Shown here piece after piece: positions 1-12,447 of a stretch of 64,000 nucleotides of DNA. The stretch spans positions 23,482-87,481 of the forward strand of contig RQTK01000925.1 of assembly GCA_003991915.1 (NCBI GenBank), written 5' to 3'. This stretch comes from Elysia chlorotica. Taxonomy: Eukaryota; Mollusca; Gastropoda; Plakobranchidae. Made by a program: the position numbers and the translations under genes. The notes beneath the pieces were generated by a model that worked only from the letters and a program-made list of their open reading frames with translations, ran no database searches and was not told where the DNA came from. Position 1 is the first letter of the stretch. Every line of letters begins with the position of its first letter.

Positions 1-642
1 TTGACTAAAAAATTCAACTTGGTTTTTCAATATTGAGAATGTACTGAGGACCTGGGGAGGCTTAACAGGAAAAAAACCAGGGGAAAATTTGATATCCACA
101 GAGACAAGCGCGCGTAGTAGACTGGTTTTGTTTTTCTCCTGTCTAACGAGAGAAAACTCTTTCTCTTTCTCTCTCTCTTTCTTTCTCTCTCTCTTTCTCT
201 CTCTCTCCCTCTTTTTTTTTTTTTTTTTTTTTTTAGACACGCACATTACACATGCAAAAATAAATCACAAAATAACAATTCAGAAATCGTCCAAACAGGC
301 ACTGCTCAATCTAAAAAAAAGAGAGGAAAAAATAGTAGAAAAAAAAAAGAGAAGACAAGGAAATGGTTAAGGCAAAATTAAACATAGAAACATACATACA
401 AAACATGAATACACGTTTTGTAATTGTTGTAAGAGGAATACATACCGCCCACTTAAGGACGGGGACAACATTTCTTTCTCTGCTTCATTTACCTGGATCC
501 TCAGAGAGACAGGTGTAGCACGAGTAAAAATCCACCCACAAGTTTAATAAAACTGACAATTGTATATTGCATAGAGAACTTTTACAGTCACACTTCAATA
601 ATATAGAACCTCAACGGAAAAAAAAAAATTCCAGAAATAATC
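1..642. other. Non-genic start of window
   Basis: No exon was recognised. A CT-rich tract from about 150 runs into poly-T (about 212-234), followed by A-rich sequence. The open frame at 89-370 is low-complexity translation of this tract. Confidence 0.6.
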
Positions 643-1050
643 TTAGCTCACTAGCAGTTATATAGGCCTTCTAATTAATCACAAAGATCTAATTACATAG
701 GTCTACATCTTACTTAGTTGGCTAGCAGTTGTATAGGCCTTCTAATTAATCACAAAGATCTAATTACATAGGTCTACATCTTAGCTCACTAGCAGTTGTA
801 TAGGCCTTCTAATTAATCACAAAGATCTAATTACATAGGTCTACATTTTTCTTAGTTTTCTAGTAGTTTTTTATAGGCCTTCTAATTAATCACAAAGATC
901 TAATTACATAGGTCTATATCTTAGCTTACAAGCAGTTATAATTATAGGCCTTCTAATTAATCACAAAGATCTAATTACATAGGTCTACATCTTACTTAGT
1001 TGGCTAGCAGTTGTATAGGCCTTCTAATTAATCACAAAGATCTAATTATT
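643..1050. repeat. Minisatellite, six copies of a ~70-bp unit
   Basis: The core aggccttctaattaatcac followed by aaagatctaatta recurs near 664, 733, 803, 877, 947 and 1017. The more variable linker alternates between tcttagctcactagcagtt-like and tcttacttagttggctagc-like forms, which suggests a higher-order pattern. The final copy is cut off after the core. Confidence 0.9.
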
Positions 1051-1670
1051 ACTTCATCCACATGACTGTTTATGGTTTAGGCCTAGACCCAGTCCTGTGT
1101 AGCCAATTGCTCACTGCTCTGTTTTACCAAACAATAAAAGCTAAAATAAGGCAGTACTTAAGCGCTGTGGTCCCTAGTCTATGGGCGATCAAATGGGCCC
1201 AGTTCACAAAATTGGGCGAGTTGGTGGGATTCGATTACAAAATACAAATACAGTAAATACATATTCATGTCCCGGTTTTGTCAACCTCACACACCGCAAT
1301 CATGAGCACTACCAAATCGAAAATGAACCCAAGTAATTGCGCAATTCCAACCTTCAACAAGATAAATGTACCAAGAGCCAATGTCGGAATATTTGTGGCG
1401 TTTTGATCTGACAAGTAACATTAACAAAGTGTTCGCGCGAATGCTATGTACATACGCTGATCTAGGTCCGAGAGAAACCATGCAGAGCAGTGACCTTTTT
1501 TGCCCCTCTCATCCCCCCCCCCCTTTTCTATTGTTCTAGTTACAGGCACTCCGTGACAACACATACTAAAAAAAGTTTGTCCTCCCATTGTTAGGAATCG
1601 AGATTAGTGATGCATTACTAAACTAGATAGCTTTAGCACCTCCCAGTTAACATAGTGAGAGAGAAAGAGA

Positions 1671-1719
<49 letters not shown>

Positions 1720-3100
1720 GGGGGGGGGGGGGGGGGGTGTTGGCGTTTGCTTTTCGAGAGAGAGAGAGAGAGGGAGAGAGAGAGAGGGGGGGGGGGAATT
1801 GTGTTCTGCCCTTTTTACCTTCTTTGTGAACTTCCATTTAGTTTCAAAGGAAAGGTATTTTTGCTGCCATGGTCATTGAAACTTGGGATCTCATATACAT
1901 GTAAGTGAATATTAAAGAACCCTAATGTTTGCGTGTCAAGGCTGGACCAAGACTGAGGTGGAGAGAGAGAGGGGCGCACATGCCGAGACATGGCTATGTT
2001 GGGCTGCACAATGAAAGCTGGGAAAATTTGTGGCTTGTCATCGCCTGCCAGACAGCATTGGCAACAGAGTTCAAATAATGAATTTACACCTCCCTCCATT
2101 AGACACCTGTGCTCCCTAGCTCTGTCTCTTTGCGCAAGCTTCCCTACTGAAGGGAGGGGCGGCACAGAACCTTAATCGGCTGATAACTCAGTACGCACAC
2201 ATACACATTCACACCTAGTCAATTTTTGCATGTCGAGCATGCTTGTTTAATGTTTATGATGTCTCTGTACACATGTACTGCGCATATTTATATATGTGTG
2301 TGTGTGTGTGTGTGTGCGAGGTACATTGTATTAGTAGCTAGATTTATTGATCTAGCCTCTAGGTCTATAGAGAGATCTAGGTACTAACCCGATCTGGGAA
2401 TTCTTCCCTCACGCAGCATTCACACATTTTTCTTATGAAAATTGTAAACTGTTTAGTGATAGTATTGGAGTTGATCAAGAGCTACATAATGGTTATAATC
2501 ATATTTCAAACTAGATTTAGATCCAGATCTAGATCTAGATTCTGAAACAAGGAGTTTGGTCACGCCTTCTTGAACAAGGAAATTGGCAGGCTCGGTTCCC
2601 TAGTTTGTTTACATTGCCAGTTCTCTTAGATAAGGCCAAACAACATTGTACGCCGTAGGGATTTTTTTTCCGTTTTGGATATGTAAAAACAAATATAAAT
2701 ATTTATAAAACAAATTGATAGTAAAACATAATATTTCTTTTCACTTTTTAGTAAAATTTAAAGATATTAAAGCGTAAAATATAAAATTGATGTAATTTTC
2801 AATTTGTAAATGATACGAATGAAAGATTATTTCTTGGTACATATAAGTCTTGAACCGTTTATGTAGAAAGTTTAATATGTCAAACATGTTGGTATACGTA
2901 TAGCTACATTTTTTTTTCTTGATTCACAACTATGTTCATCTATTTGTGTTCACAATATCTTATGAAACATCTTAGCGTTCTTTATTTTGGAGGCTTTATG
3001 ATATACAAGCCATATAATTAATTGAATTTTTTAACCAAATAGCAGTAATTTTCGTATATGTTACTGATTTTATTGTGGTGTAACATATTCATTCGGAGTC
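1051..3100. other. Intergenic region upstream of MRPL11 with simple repeats
   Basis: It contains GA/G-rich tracts (1655-1800, including about 17 consecutive G), a (TG)n run near 2297-2316 and overlapping GATCTAGATCTA words near 2525. No conserved coding segment was recognised. The last ~300 bases should hold the MRPL11 promoter. Confidence 0.6.
1655..1797. repeat. (GA)n and poly-G compound simple repeat
   Basis: GA/AGAG arrays alternate with G homopolymers. The open frames here on both strands are artefacts of the repeat. Confidence 0.9.
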
Positions 3101-3115
3101 ATTCACAATGGCGGC
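3101..3115 (+). promoter_or_regulatory. YY1-like motif overlapping the MRPL11 start codon
   Basis: CACAATGGCGGCC around the initiator fits the YY1 core ATGGCGGC. Such sites at or just inside the start are common in animal housekeeping and mitochondrial ribosomal protein genes. This is a motif match only. Confidence 0.35.
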
Positions 3116-6100
3116 CAAGCGAGCAGCAGCACAGTTTGGCGATAAGGTCAAACGGAAAACTTTTTTAAAGACTATTATACCAGCCGGAAAAGCTACACCA
3201 GCCCCTCCGCTTGGACCTGAACTTGGACAGGCAAGATCATTTTGAAAGCTCTTTATTATAAAATATAGCGTGATGAATCTACAAAGGGGCAGAGTCGAAG
3301 GTGGTTCCATGTTCAGGCCCATTCTCTTCATATCTGGGCACTATATAGCTGGTTCATGTTTTGTCAATACAATTCTGCTTAATAAAATCAAAGGTACATA
3401 AGATAACATACAGTTCGTCGATATAACCTAGATCAAAACAATATGTCAATCTTATTTTCGTGGGTTTGGGAGAAAAGGGTTCAGAGGCGTATTTGAAGCA
3501 CCACACACAACAGTCAACACATCTCTAGCCAGTTGCCATGTCCCTCTATATCTAGATGCGTTCTACGTTGACTCCACTCCGCTGAGGGCTGGCTCGCTGT
3601 GTGCAAACTGAACAAGAACTGTGATCACACGTATAAATCGGTGGAACACACCACCTTTTCTTATGGGCCCAACTGGACGACTTAAGAACCTCCCTCTCCA
3701 TCTGAGACCAAACGTAGATAACATCCTCTACGCAACTACCTATAGCTAAAGAAAACATACATTACATCTTTCACTACCTGACATTGGCGTGAAGGACCAA
3801 AGTCCATACGTCGCTGGATCAAGAACAACAAGCATTGATGCACGCAATTTATATGTTACTAGCTTTATACATAGATTAATTTGTTTTCAATGCTTTAGAT
3901 AGACTTAATGGATTGTTTTTATACTTTTTCAGATGCAAGTTCAGATTGCAGCCTTTTGTAAAGATTTCAATGAGAAAACTTCCCACATCAAGCCAGGAGT
4001 TCCACTTCCAACAGAAATAACTGTAAATGTAAGATTGGTGTACAATTACAATTGCTTATGTGCGTTTGCTTGGCTTAAAATTGTTGTGCAAAGTACAAAA
4101 AAGCTATTTTTTAAATGTTAAAGCTTACTGCATTTATTATTAATCATTGGTTTTTAGCTTTTCTTATAAATTGTGCTCGTTTCTCTAGTGAAAATAATTA
4201 AAACATTTCTGCATTGAGTCCATCAGTATTTAAGATTTTCTAAATCATTTTGCCTGTGTATGTTTTTTTTGGGGTCATTTTGTCAATTTTAAAGGAAAAA
4301 GAAAATGAAATTAAAGTGCATAATATTAGCATGAGTGTGAGAGTGCCGGCTACATCCGGCCTACCGGCCTTCACAAGACCGCTTGGCGGCTTCTCATAAA
4401 TGCTCGGTACATGTAGTAACTTAAAAAGGCAAGAAAATGGAGGTGGTAGCAGTGACCAAAAGCTATCACCCATATGATATGATTAGACTAGTATTAGTTT
4501 TCTTAGTTAGTTAAATGTATATCCATAATTACATTCTCTTATGGACGTCCAGGTAAAACTATTTTCTCTTCTGGATTGCGTTCAATAGCGCAAGTATTTT
4601 TTGATGTGTCATCAACGAGGCAAAACTGTGCATTGTTGAATGCTGCGACAATTATTACAAGTACGATTGCAGACAAGTGTTTTTGGTAGCCATCTAGTTT
4701 CATTGAACAACCAGTCACGGCGCCTCGTGTTCTTGTAGTCTATGACCCGACTTAGTGTCCTTGATGCTTGTGGTCAGAGCGTGTTGACTTTTGGTACAGG
4801 ATTTGTCACAAAAAGTGGCATTTTTGAAAGAAGAGAAAAAGTATGTGAAGTCTCAAGTCCTCATAAAATTAAAAACACTTAAAATTAAAACTTTCCAGAG
4901 TCATTAACATTATTTAGCTTCCAAAATTGCAATGATTAGTTCAATTAGGATTTCCAATGTTCTCTTTAAAATTTATTGTTTTGTTGTTGTTTTTTTGAAT
5001 CCGTATAAAAAGCAGGCCTACATGAGTATGATGTACCTAGTAAGAAAAAACATGCGATGGGTTGCAGGCTTTTCCAGTAAGTTTACCAAAATCCATTTGT
5101 TCTGCAGGCATTTTGAAATTTTTTGCTCCCACCCATGTATTAGCTTTTCCAAAATCCCAAAAACTTTTGTCGGAACTTTGGCTTCACATAAGCTGTGTTA
5201 AAAAGATTGTAAACACTTTTTTGGGTTTCCTTAAATACTTACTGTTGTGGCTAAGAATATATATATACCTTTATGATACGCACTGTTCAATCACAGAGAT
5301 TGGTTTCAAAAGGAAAAATGATTGGTTTTCAATTATATATTAAGTGTGAGGATGCGGCAGGTGATTTGGTAAGTTTAGGATACTACTTTATCAAACCCCA
5401 AATCTTAATATGTGCTTACATCAGTTATGATCCTCTCATTTTAGGCTTAACAAGTGATGAAATATTATTGTTTCAATAATAACTTTTTTTCTCTGTATCT
5501 CTATAGCCTGATCGATCCTTTAACATTAAGCTTTTGAGCCCGCCTACTACATACTTTTTGATGCAGGCAGCAGGATGCAATAAAGGGGCTACAAAACCTG
5601 GTAACTATTGTTTTCACTTCACCTATATAGCAAAGCACAATAAAGTTTAACATGCTCAGACCAAATTTTTTGGATTCTTTTGTCAAACAATCAGGCTTCA
5701 ACTGTCTTAAGATATTACCTTCATAAACATGGAGATTGTCACTGTGGCTGTTAACATGTTCCTGATGCTATACTAGAATATTTAAACAAAATTTTTATTA
5801 TGCCTGTAGAACCAGGTGTACTAATACTTAAAGATAAGGAAGCCTACTAACACTGTTGCTAAGGAAGTATGGTCACGATACAAATCTCTTTTTCTCATTA
5901 AGAAAGATTTTTTTTTTTACTTAGAGCTAAAAGTCAAACCACCATATAAAGTTCTAAAACCTAATGAAAAAATGAACGAATAGAACTATGGAAGAGCTGT
6001 TTCCAAGGATACCAAGTTGAAAATCTGCGCCGAAAAGAGAAAAATAGATAATTAAATATTATGCTAAGCAAAATCTGTTAGTGTTATGTGATTTGGAATT

Positions 6101-6523
6101 CAAGTAAAAGTTTTCGAATTTAGTCACTTTTATAGTTTATTCATTCTGATTATTTTTTTTCACAATCCATGGATGCCAAAAGAGTTAGTTAGAGATATCT
6201 AGAAACATTTGACCACCATGTTTAAAATACCTAAGTCCCCGAGGTTTAAAGAATACTCATATGAGAATTAACATCACCTTCACAAGTAACTGAAGACAAG
6301 GCTGATGTTAGAATTTACATGATGCTAAAGCAGTACAATGTCCGTTCAATTTTTATCTAGGTTCTCAGACCTGTGGGATGATCACACTGAAACATGTGTA
6401 TGAAATAGCAAAAATCAAAGGTCAGGACCCAGCCTTCACCTGCATGACTTTGGAGCAGGTGTGCAAGACTGTCATTGGCAATGCACATAAAATTGGCATT
6501 AAGGTCAGAGCTTCTATTGTATA

Positions 6524-6582
<59 letters not shown>

Positions 6583-7285
6583 GTCCTATCTCTCCTATCG
6601 CTGTCTCTCTCTCTCCCTTACCTGTCCCCTCCCTCTTATTCATTCTTTGTTGCTCTATTGATCTCTCTGATTAATTTTCTTAATACGAAAATTAATTTAC
6701 TGAGAAGACCAGTTGTGGTACATGTAGTTGCATGGTTATTGGTGTTTTTCTCATTTTTTATTTGATATATTTCTTTTAAGTTTGAGACAGCATAAGCCAT
6801 AAGTGCATTGATCTGAGACAGTGTTTAAAAGCTGAGATTTGATCTGTTTAAAAAGGTTAACTCACATTACACTTGTGTAAACTTTGGTTGCATTATGTAC
6901 ACCATCTGATATAGGCGGATCTCTCAAAGCGGAATTTTTTATGAGCTAATTAAGATTGTTTTTAAAATAGATATTGTTTACCGGTAAATTCAAAGAGTAA
7001 TTAATTGTATAATTTGAGCTGTCTGCATAAACATTTCACAACTTAATTGTTTCAAAGCATTTACAGATTATAGTGTTTCTTATTCCCGCCCTCAGACTGT
7101 TGCTGTAATCCTTCACATTTTGTGTGTTTGATCAGTTACCTTTTAATACTCTATCCAAATAGGTTTTAAAGGATGACATCTCAGTGGAAGAGCTGGAACA
7201 ATTCAAAGAACAGCGGGCCCAAGAGGTTGAAGCAGAGGAAGCAGAGTTAGAAGAGGCCAGATTATCTAAAATGTTGCGACTTTGA
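3108..7285 (+). CDS. MRPL11: Mitochondrial large-subunit ribosomal protein L11 (uL11m), five coding exons
   Basis: Coding exons are 3108-3230, 3933-4028, 5507-5600, 6361-6503 and 7163-7285. They join in phases 0, 0, 1 and 0 into 193 codons (192 residues plus TGA), the usual length of animal MRPL11. The L11 N-terminal motif [10 protein letters not shown] is at residues 32-41. It is followed by [11 protein letters not shown], then [25 protein letters not shown] sequence ending the N-terminal domain, and [15 protein letters not shown] opening the C-terminal rRNA-binding domain; the tail is acidic and helical. By family knowledge the protein sits at the base of the L7/L12 stalk of the mitochondrial ribosome and binds the GTPase-associated region of large-subunit rRNA. 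The start has A at -3 and G at +4. Intron 1 begins GCAAGA, so it is a GC-AG intron, and no GT alternative keeps the frame. The other introns are GT-AG. The gene is intact. Confidence 0.95.
6530..6578. repeat. (CT)n dinucleotide array in MRPL11 intron 4
   Basis: About 24 uninterrupted CT units begin some 26 bases after the exon 4 donor at 6504. A less regular pyrimidine-rich stretch continues to about 6640. Confidence 0.95.
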
Positions 7286-7385
7286 GTTTAGGTGTGGGTG
7301 TAAGAGGGGGGAAGGGGGAGAGAAGAGGTAAGGAAAGATAGAGTGAGAGAGGAAGAGACAGACAAATGGAGGGAGGGAGAACGAT

Positions 7386-7386
<1 letters not shown>

Positions 7387-7441
<55 letters not shown>
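7387..7441. repeat. (GA)n dinucleotide array in MRPL11 3' UTR
   Basis: About 27 GA units lie roughly 100 bases after the MRPL11 stop codon, followed by short GACA repeats near 7467-7480. The array is complementary to the CT array at 6530-6578 in the same transcript. Confidence 0.95.
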
Positions 7442-7442
<1 letters not shown>

Positions 7443-7838
7443 AAACAGGGGGATGGCTGTAGAGACAGACAGACAGACAGAGTGTACATAATAAAGCAGT
7501 AAGCTAGAAAAAAATGTTGACATGTCATAATTTATTGGGAGTACATGTATTGTTATAGGGTATAATAGTGTAGCATTTTGTAAGAGAATCAAGAAATGCA
7601 ATCTTACTCAGTCATGTATGTGTATACCATTTTTATTTACTTCATATAATCACTGAATGCTGTGGATAAAGCAAGAACTTGAAGGAGTACGTAAGAATCA
7701 GTTGATAAAAATATTTCGTTATTTTTGGTAATTTAGTGTTTGTCGTAAGATGCACCGAAGATGGATTGGTTTTTCTTCTTTAGTTGATGAACCCTATTTA
7801 GGAAAAAAACTTGTTGAAAATTGTGAATTATTTATGTG

Positions 7839-7880
7839 AATAAATTGCATAGTATTTTATTTGTCTGGTGGTTGTTTTTT
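7839..7880 (+). terminator. Probable MRPL11 polyadenylation signal
   Basis: AATAAA at 7839-7844 is followed within 20-40 bases by a GT-rich element (ttgtctggtggttg). This implies a 3' UTR of about 570 bases that includes the GA array. Inferred from the motif pair only. Confidence 0.5.
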
Positions 7881-8430
7881 TAGATATAGATAGATGTGTC
7901 AAAATTTGACTGCTTGTAACTTTGTAAGACAATAAGTTTATTTAACTGGAACTGTCTTAAATTTGATTTGTATTTTATGCATACAAGTGCATTTAGACAT
8001 ACTTTATTTGATACATCTTTTAATCTTTTAAACATAGGTCAATAAATATTATAATCAGCTCCAGGATAAAGTGTGACTGGTTAAGAAAATGATCAGAATA
8101 CACTGTTATTGATACATGTATTCCTATAGTTAAAATATATCACTCAAATAGGCTTAAAGTTAAATTCATAAGCTTATGTTAAGTCAAAGCCTAGCCTTCT
8201 AACATTGATTAATGATTTTATTTTACAATATTAACCTATATTTTTAAGGATTGGAAGCCACTATACAAATTCACAATCATGTAAAAATTGTACATGTGTG
8301 ATGGACATATTTTTCATGGGAAATATAGTTTTTCAATAGCAGATGCTTACAGGTTCTTTCTTTTGATGTCATTAAATAATCATTGATACACAATTTTTAA
8401 AACTGAACTAAAGGTCAGAAACCGAAAAAT
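7881..8430. other. Intergenic, nothing recognised
   Basis: AT-rich sequence between the probable MRPL11 poly-A site and the LINE tail. No open frame or repeat of note was seen. Confidence 0.5.
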
Positions 8431-9209
8431 AGAGATAAGATAAGATAAGATAATCCTTTATTGTCCCATACATAAATACACCAGTTGTACATGTGTGACA
8501 TAAAAATTAGTGATGATAATAATAATAAAATATAATGAGCGATTTCAAACATACAACTCTTCACGCATATACAAGAATACATTTAATACTGCATACAAAC
8601 ACAAAATCCCGACTGCGATTCTCCCGACCCGGAGACAACGTTCGCCCCGCTCTAGTTAAAGCTATTTTGTAGTCGCCTAATGGATGTTGGTATGAATGAA
8701 TTTTTGTATCTATCTGTTCTTGCTCTTTTTGATAATAGTCTGTTGCTTCTTTTGGACGTTTCGTATTCACTATGTAGAGGATGGTTTGTGTGTGATGTAA
8801 TACATTTAGCTTTTTTAATTACTTGTAAAAAATACATGTCTTTGAAAGACGTCAGTTCACAGCCAATAATTCGGGAAGCTTTCTTTATTATTTTTTCTAC
8901 TCTTTGCGAGTGTGCTTTTGATAGGTTTCCTCCAAAACATGTAATTCCAAAAGAAATTAAACTTTGGATACAGGAAACATAAAAGATTTTCATAATATTG
9001 TAATCGACATCGAAAGACTTTAATTTCCTTAAAAAATATAGTCGTTGATTAGCTTTTTTAATCAGTATTTCAATATGTGCGTTAAAAGAAAGTTTACAAT
9101 CAATGGTGAGGCCAAGATATTTGTATGTGTCAACAACTTCAACTTGTACGTCCTTTATTTTTAGGGGTGTTAAAGCAGGTGCCTCGTTTCGTCTAAAATC
9201 AAAAATCAT
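8431..9209 (-). mobile_element. 5'-truncated non-LTR retrotransposon, reverse transcriptase C-terminal end
   Basis: Read on the minus strand, an open segment of about 185 codons (9209 to 8652) carries the region after the RT catalytic core. It has EVVDTYKYLGLTID, then NQRLYFLRKL, the RIIGC region and the C-terminal tail RYKNSFIPTSIRRL. These are typical of LINE ORF2 proteins of fish and molluscs. The 3' end on this strand runs into a pentanucleotide tail (GATAA repeats at 8433-8453 on the plus strand, i.e. TTATC on the element strand), the kind of microsatellite 3' end used by several LINE clades in place of poly-A. Endonuclease and RT catalytic motifs are missing. The frame is still open, so this copy is younger than the other remnants. 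Confidence 0.85.
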
Positions 9210-10335
9210 TCGTCTAATTGAAAATTAGTACAGTGTCAAAGTGTTTTGGACATAAAGGGGAATTTTTATCTTGATCAGTGAGTTGGATCCCTTTTTTTCT
9301 TTGTCGTCATCCCGTCACAAAATTATCAGGGAGAAAACCATGCAATTGCAAAAGAGGCTTCCAACGTTGTACACTTTTTTAATTGCTTGTTCTTATAACA
9401 ACCTTTTTTTTTCATTTTATAAACATTTTGTTTTTAAAACGTTTCCCATCATCTCATGATTTTTGTATTGTGGTCTACATCCGTTGCTTTACTCCAAATA
9501 TAAACACACACACACGCGCTCTGTGGCTGAGTTTTTACTCCTGCACAACTGGTTTGCTTAAAGAAGTTATTAATATTTATGTAAAAAAATCTTTGGTTCA
9601 CTCTATTAAAAATTCCACCTAACCCACTATGTAGGCGGCATTGATAATAACTTCTACTCTAGTATTTTATACATGTAGAAAGTTTGAGCTTCGAATTAAA
9701 GGAATCAAACCAGAAAAACTGCGATTTATGATTCATATTTTAATAGAGCCAAAGATAACAAAAAAAATAACGCCATCTCTTGTAACGTTCAGTTTATGGG
9801 AAACTCGAATTATCATTATCAGATTACATCTTGTGAGGTTTCCACTTTAGTATTCGGAATATCTCTACAGATTTTCCGGAATAATAATAATTATTTAAAA
9901 ATCTCTCTCTTACACGTGAAAACAACAAATACGAAACTTTACAGAATTTGGGCAATATCACAATTGAAGTATCAAAAGGCCTTCAAATAGCGGACGAATT
10001 CGTCATTATCGCAGTCAAGAGGTTAAGTAAGTTCATAAATGTATGTTCAATGTACTATGTCTAACCTGGAACGCACAGATTCTAAATTGTTATTAGAAAT
10101 CACGATAGATCTACTTTCTAAATTCTAGATCCATCGCATAAATTTAGTTGTATTTCTAGCCTCAGGTTTTCCTCAGCATATACCCGCTCGGGTTTATTAA
10201 AAGAACGGCGTTCCTCACAAGAAATTACTATTAATGCATATTTTGTCCAAATAATTATTTCTCTTTTTTATTTAATTATATACGCATTTTAAAAATCGAA
10301 TCGATGTATGCAGACCAGATTTAGACACCATATTG
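9210..10335. other. Intergenic, nothing recognised
   Basis: AT-rich sequence with short chance open frames lacking family signatures. A short (AC)n run lies near 9507. Confidence 0.5.
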
Positions 10336-10339
10336 GTTA

Positions 10340-11080
10340 CTGACAAAGACAAAATGACACAATGGTCGATAACGCCATCTTCAGGAGGGCGCACACCAAG
10401 CAAAAACATCGTTAAGATCCCCCAAAACAGAATTCCTTATACCAATGAGATTGTTTGATCAGCTGGCGCTTTCCCCCTCTTTGTTGATGACAAATTAATA
10501 ATAAAGAAAATACCGGACAGTCCAGATATTGAAGGTGCAAAAGGCAAAATGTTCTGGGTGGAAAAACATGGACAATGGTGAAATAAAACATTAAAAGCCT
10601 TCATCGGTTGTCTTCTTCATTATGGCGCTTTAGATCAAAACAACATGTCGGTTGCGAAATTCGCTGGTGAGAGCAGCATTGGTTAAGTAACCTTCTGAGC
10701 CACCTTCGCTTCAAGGAAGCCAAACCAAGTCAAATAAGCCTGGGTGTGACTGTCAATGTAGTCAGATCATTGAGTGAAGATTTCCATGGATCAGGGCGCA
10801 GCATAACAAGTAATAACTACTTCACTAAAAACTTTTCTAAAACTGTCAAAACTTCTGGTTAAGAAGAAGCTGACAACAGTTTAAATTGTTAGGAGAAACA
10901 AACCATTTCTCCCAAAGGCATTTCAAGAGAGGAAGGCCCTCCCACTTGGTGAATCAAAATTTTATCTATTTAAATCTGAAGACCAAATTACTAACACTAA
11001 TTATACGGGTCAATATGACCCAGTCGTCAGGGAAAGGGTTATGAAATTAACTCCATATCATGTGGTGGGAACAGAGACAT
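10340..11080 (+). pseudogene. Decayed piggyBac-like transposase fragment
   Basis: Three-frame reading gives broken but ordered similarity to PGBD-type transposases. The order is: a segment with GGRTPSKNIVKIPQNRIPYT; KAFIGCLLHYGALDQNNMS, matching the family helix after the N-terminal domain; and SITSNNYFTKNFSK, where the family has a conserved Asp-Asn-Phe-Phe-Thr-Ser-like motif. RRNKPFLPKAFQERKALPLG followed by FKSEDQ then matches the next conserved block. Stops and frameshifts interrupt it and no terminal repeats were identified, so it is inactive. Confidence 0.6.
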
Positions 11081-11619
11081 AATAAATAACCAAAGACCGG
11101 CTAATGGCCCTGCAGCGCACTGTACTTTTCGCGACATCATTCTGTGTGCGAGCTCTAATAAATCCCCCAATGTCTGCTGGCTAGGAACGTGTGATAGTCG
11201 TAAAAACTTCACACGAGATTTTGTTTACTACCGTTCCTGTTTATTTTTTTTTTCTTGTGACTGCGTATACTTTCTGATCACAATAAAGGTGACTATTATT
11301 TATACTTCATAGTTGTAATAATATTCACTTGCGATAAAGGGGGTTTCTCCTCTGAAGACTCTTTTATCTAGCTCCCATGTGAGTTCCTCCACAGTAAGGT
11401 TCAGTAGGCCTAACCAACGAGTGGCGGCATTTAATAAATTTGATAATGCTTCCGTTGAAACACGTGTACGTACGGAAGCACCCTTCGGTAGATATACCTT
11501 GATGGTTTCTATTAAAAAAAAATCCAATCACAAGGTAGGCTTTTTTTTATAGACCGCCCAAGCCACAAGTTAGGATAAGTGTGTTGAACCGTCTCAAAGT
11601 TCGATCACATTAGAACAAC

Positions 11620-11620
<1 letters not shown>

Positions 11621-11687
<67 letters not shown>
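11621..11687. repeat. (AGT)n trinucleotide array
   Basis: Perfect triplets run into an assembly gap. Confidence 0.95.
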
Positions 11688-12308
11688 NNNNNNNNNNNNN
11701 NNNNNNNNNNNNNNNNNNNNNNNNNNNNNNNNNNNNNNNNNNNNNNNNNNNNNNNNNNNNNNNNNNNNNNNNNNNNNNNNNNNNNNNNNNNNNNNNNNNN
11801 NNNNNNNNNNNNNNNNNNNNNNNNNNNNNNNNNNNNNNNNNNNNNNNNNNNNNNNNNNNNNNNNNNNNNNNNNNNNNNNNNNNNNNNNNNNNNNNNNNNN
11901 NNNNNNNNNNNNNNNNNNNNNNNNNNNNNNNNNNNNNNNNNNNNNNNNNNNNNNNNNNNNNNNNNNNNNNNNNNNNNNNNNNNNNNNNNNNNNNNNNNNN
12001 NNNNNNNNNNNNNNNNNNNNNNNNNNNNNNNNNNNNNNNNNNNNNNNNNNNNNNNNNNNNNNNNNNNNNNNNNNNNNNNNNNNNNNNNNNNNNNNNNNNN
12101 NNNNNNNNNNNNNNNNNNNNNNNNNNNNNNNNNNNNNNNNNNNNNNNNNNNNNNNNNNNNNNNNNNNNNNNNNNNNNNNNNNNNNNNNNNNNNNNNNNNN
12201 NNNNNNNNNNNNNNNNNNNNNNNNNNNNNNNNNNNNNNNNNNNNNNNNNNNNNNNNNNNNNNNNNNNNNNNNNNNNNNNNNNNNNNNNNNNNNNNNNNNN
12301 NNNNNNNN
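11688..12308. other. Assembly gap of 621 N
   Basis: Unresolved bases lie between an AGT array and a GAT/TGA array. The long open frames that cross it are meaningless. Confidence 0.99.
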
Positions 12309-12369
12309 TGATGATGATGATGATGAATTTGAGGATGGTGGTGGTAATGGTGTTGGTGATGAGATAATA

Positions 12370-12446
<77 letters not shown>
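12309..12446. repeat. (TGA)n trinucleotide array, interrupted
   Basis: A short TGA run, then diverged GGTGGTAATGG-like units, then a clean array to 12446. The triplet differs from the one left of the gap. Confidence 0.95.

Positions 12447-12447
<1 letters not shown>

Noticed and set aside
1604..2175. Overlapping open frames on both strands near the GA/G repeats
   Set aside because: Driven by low-complexity sequence; no family motif.
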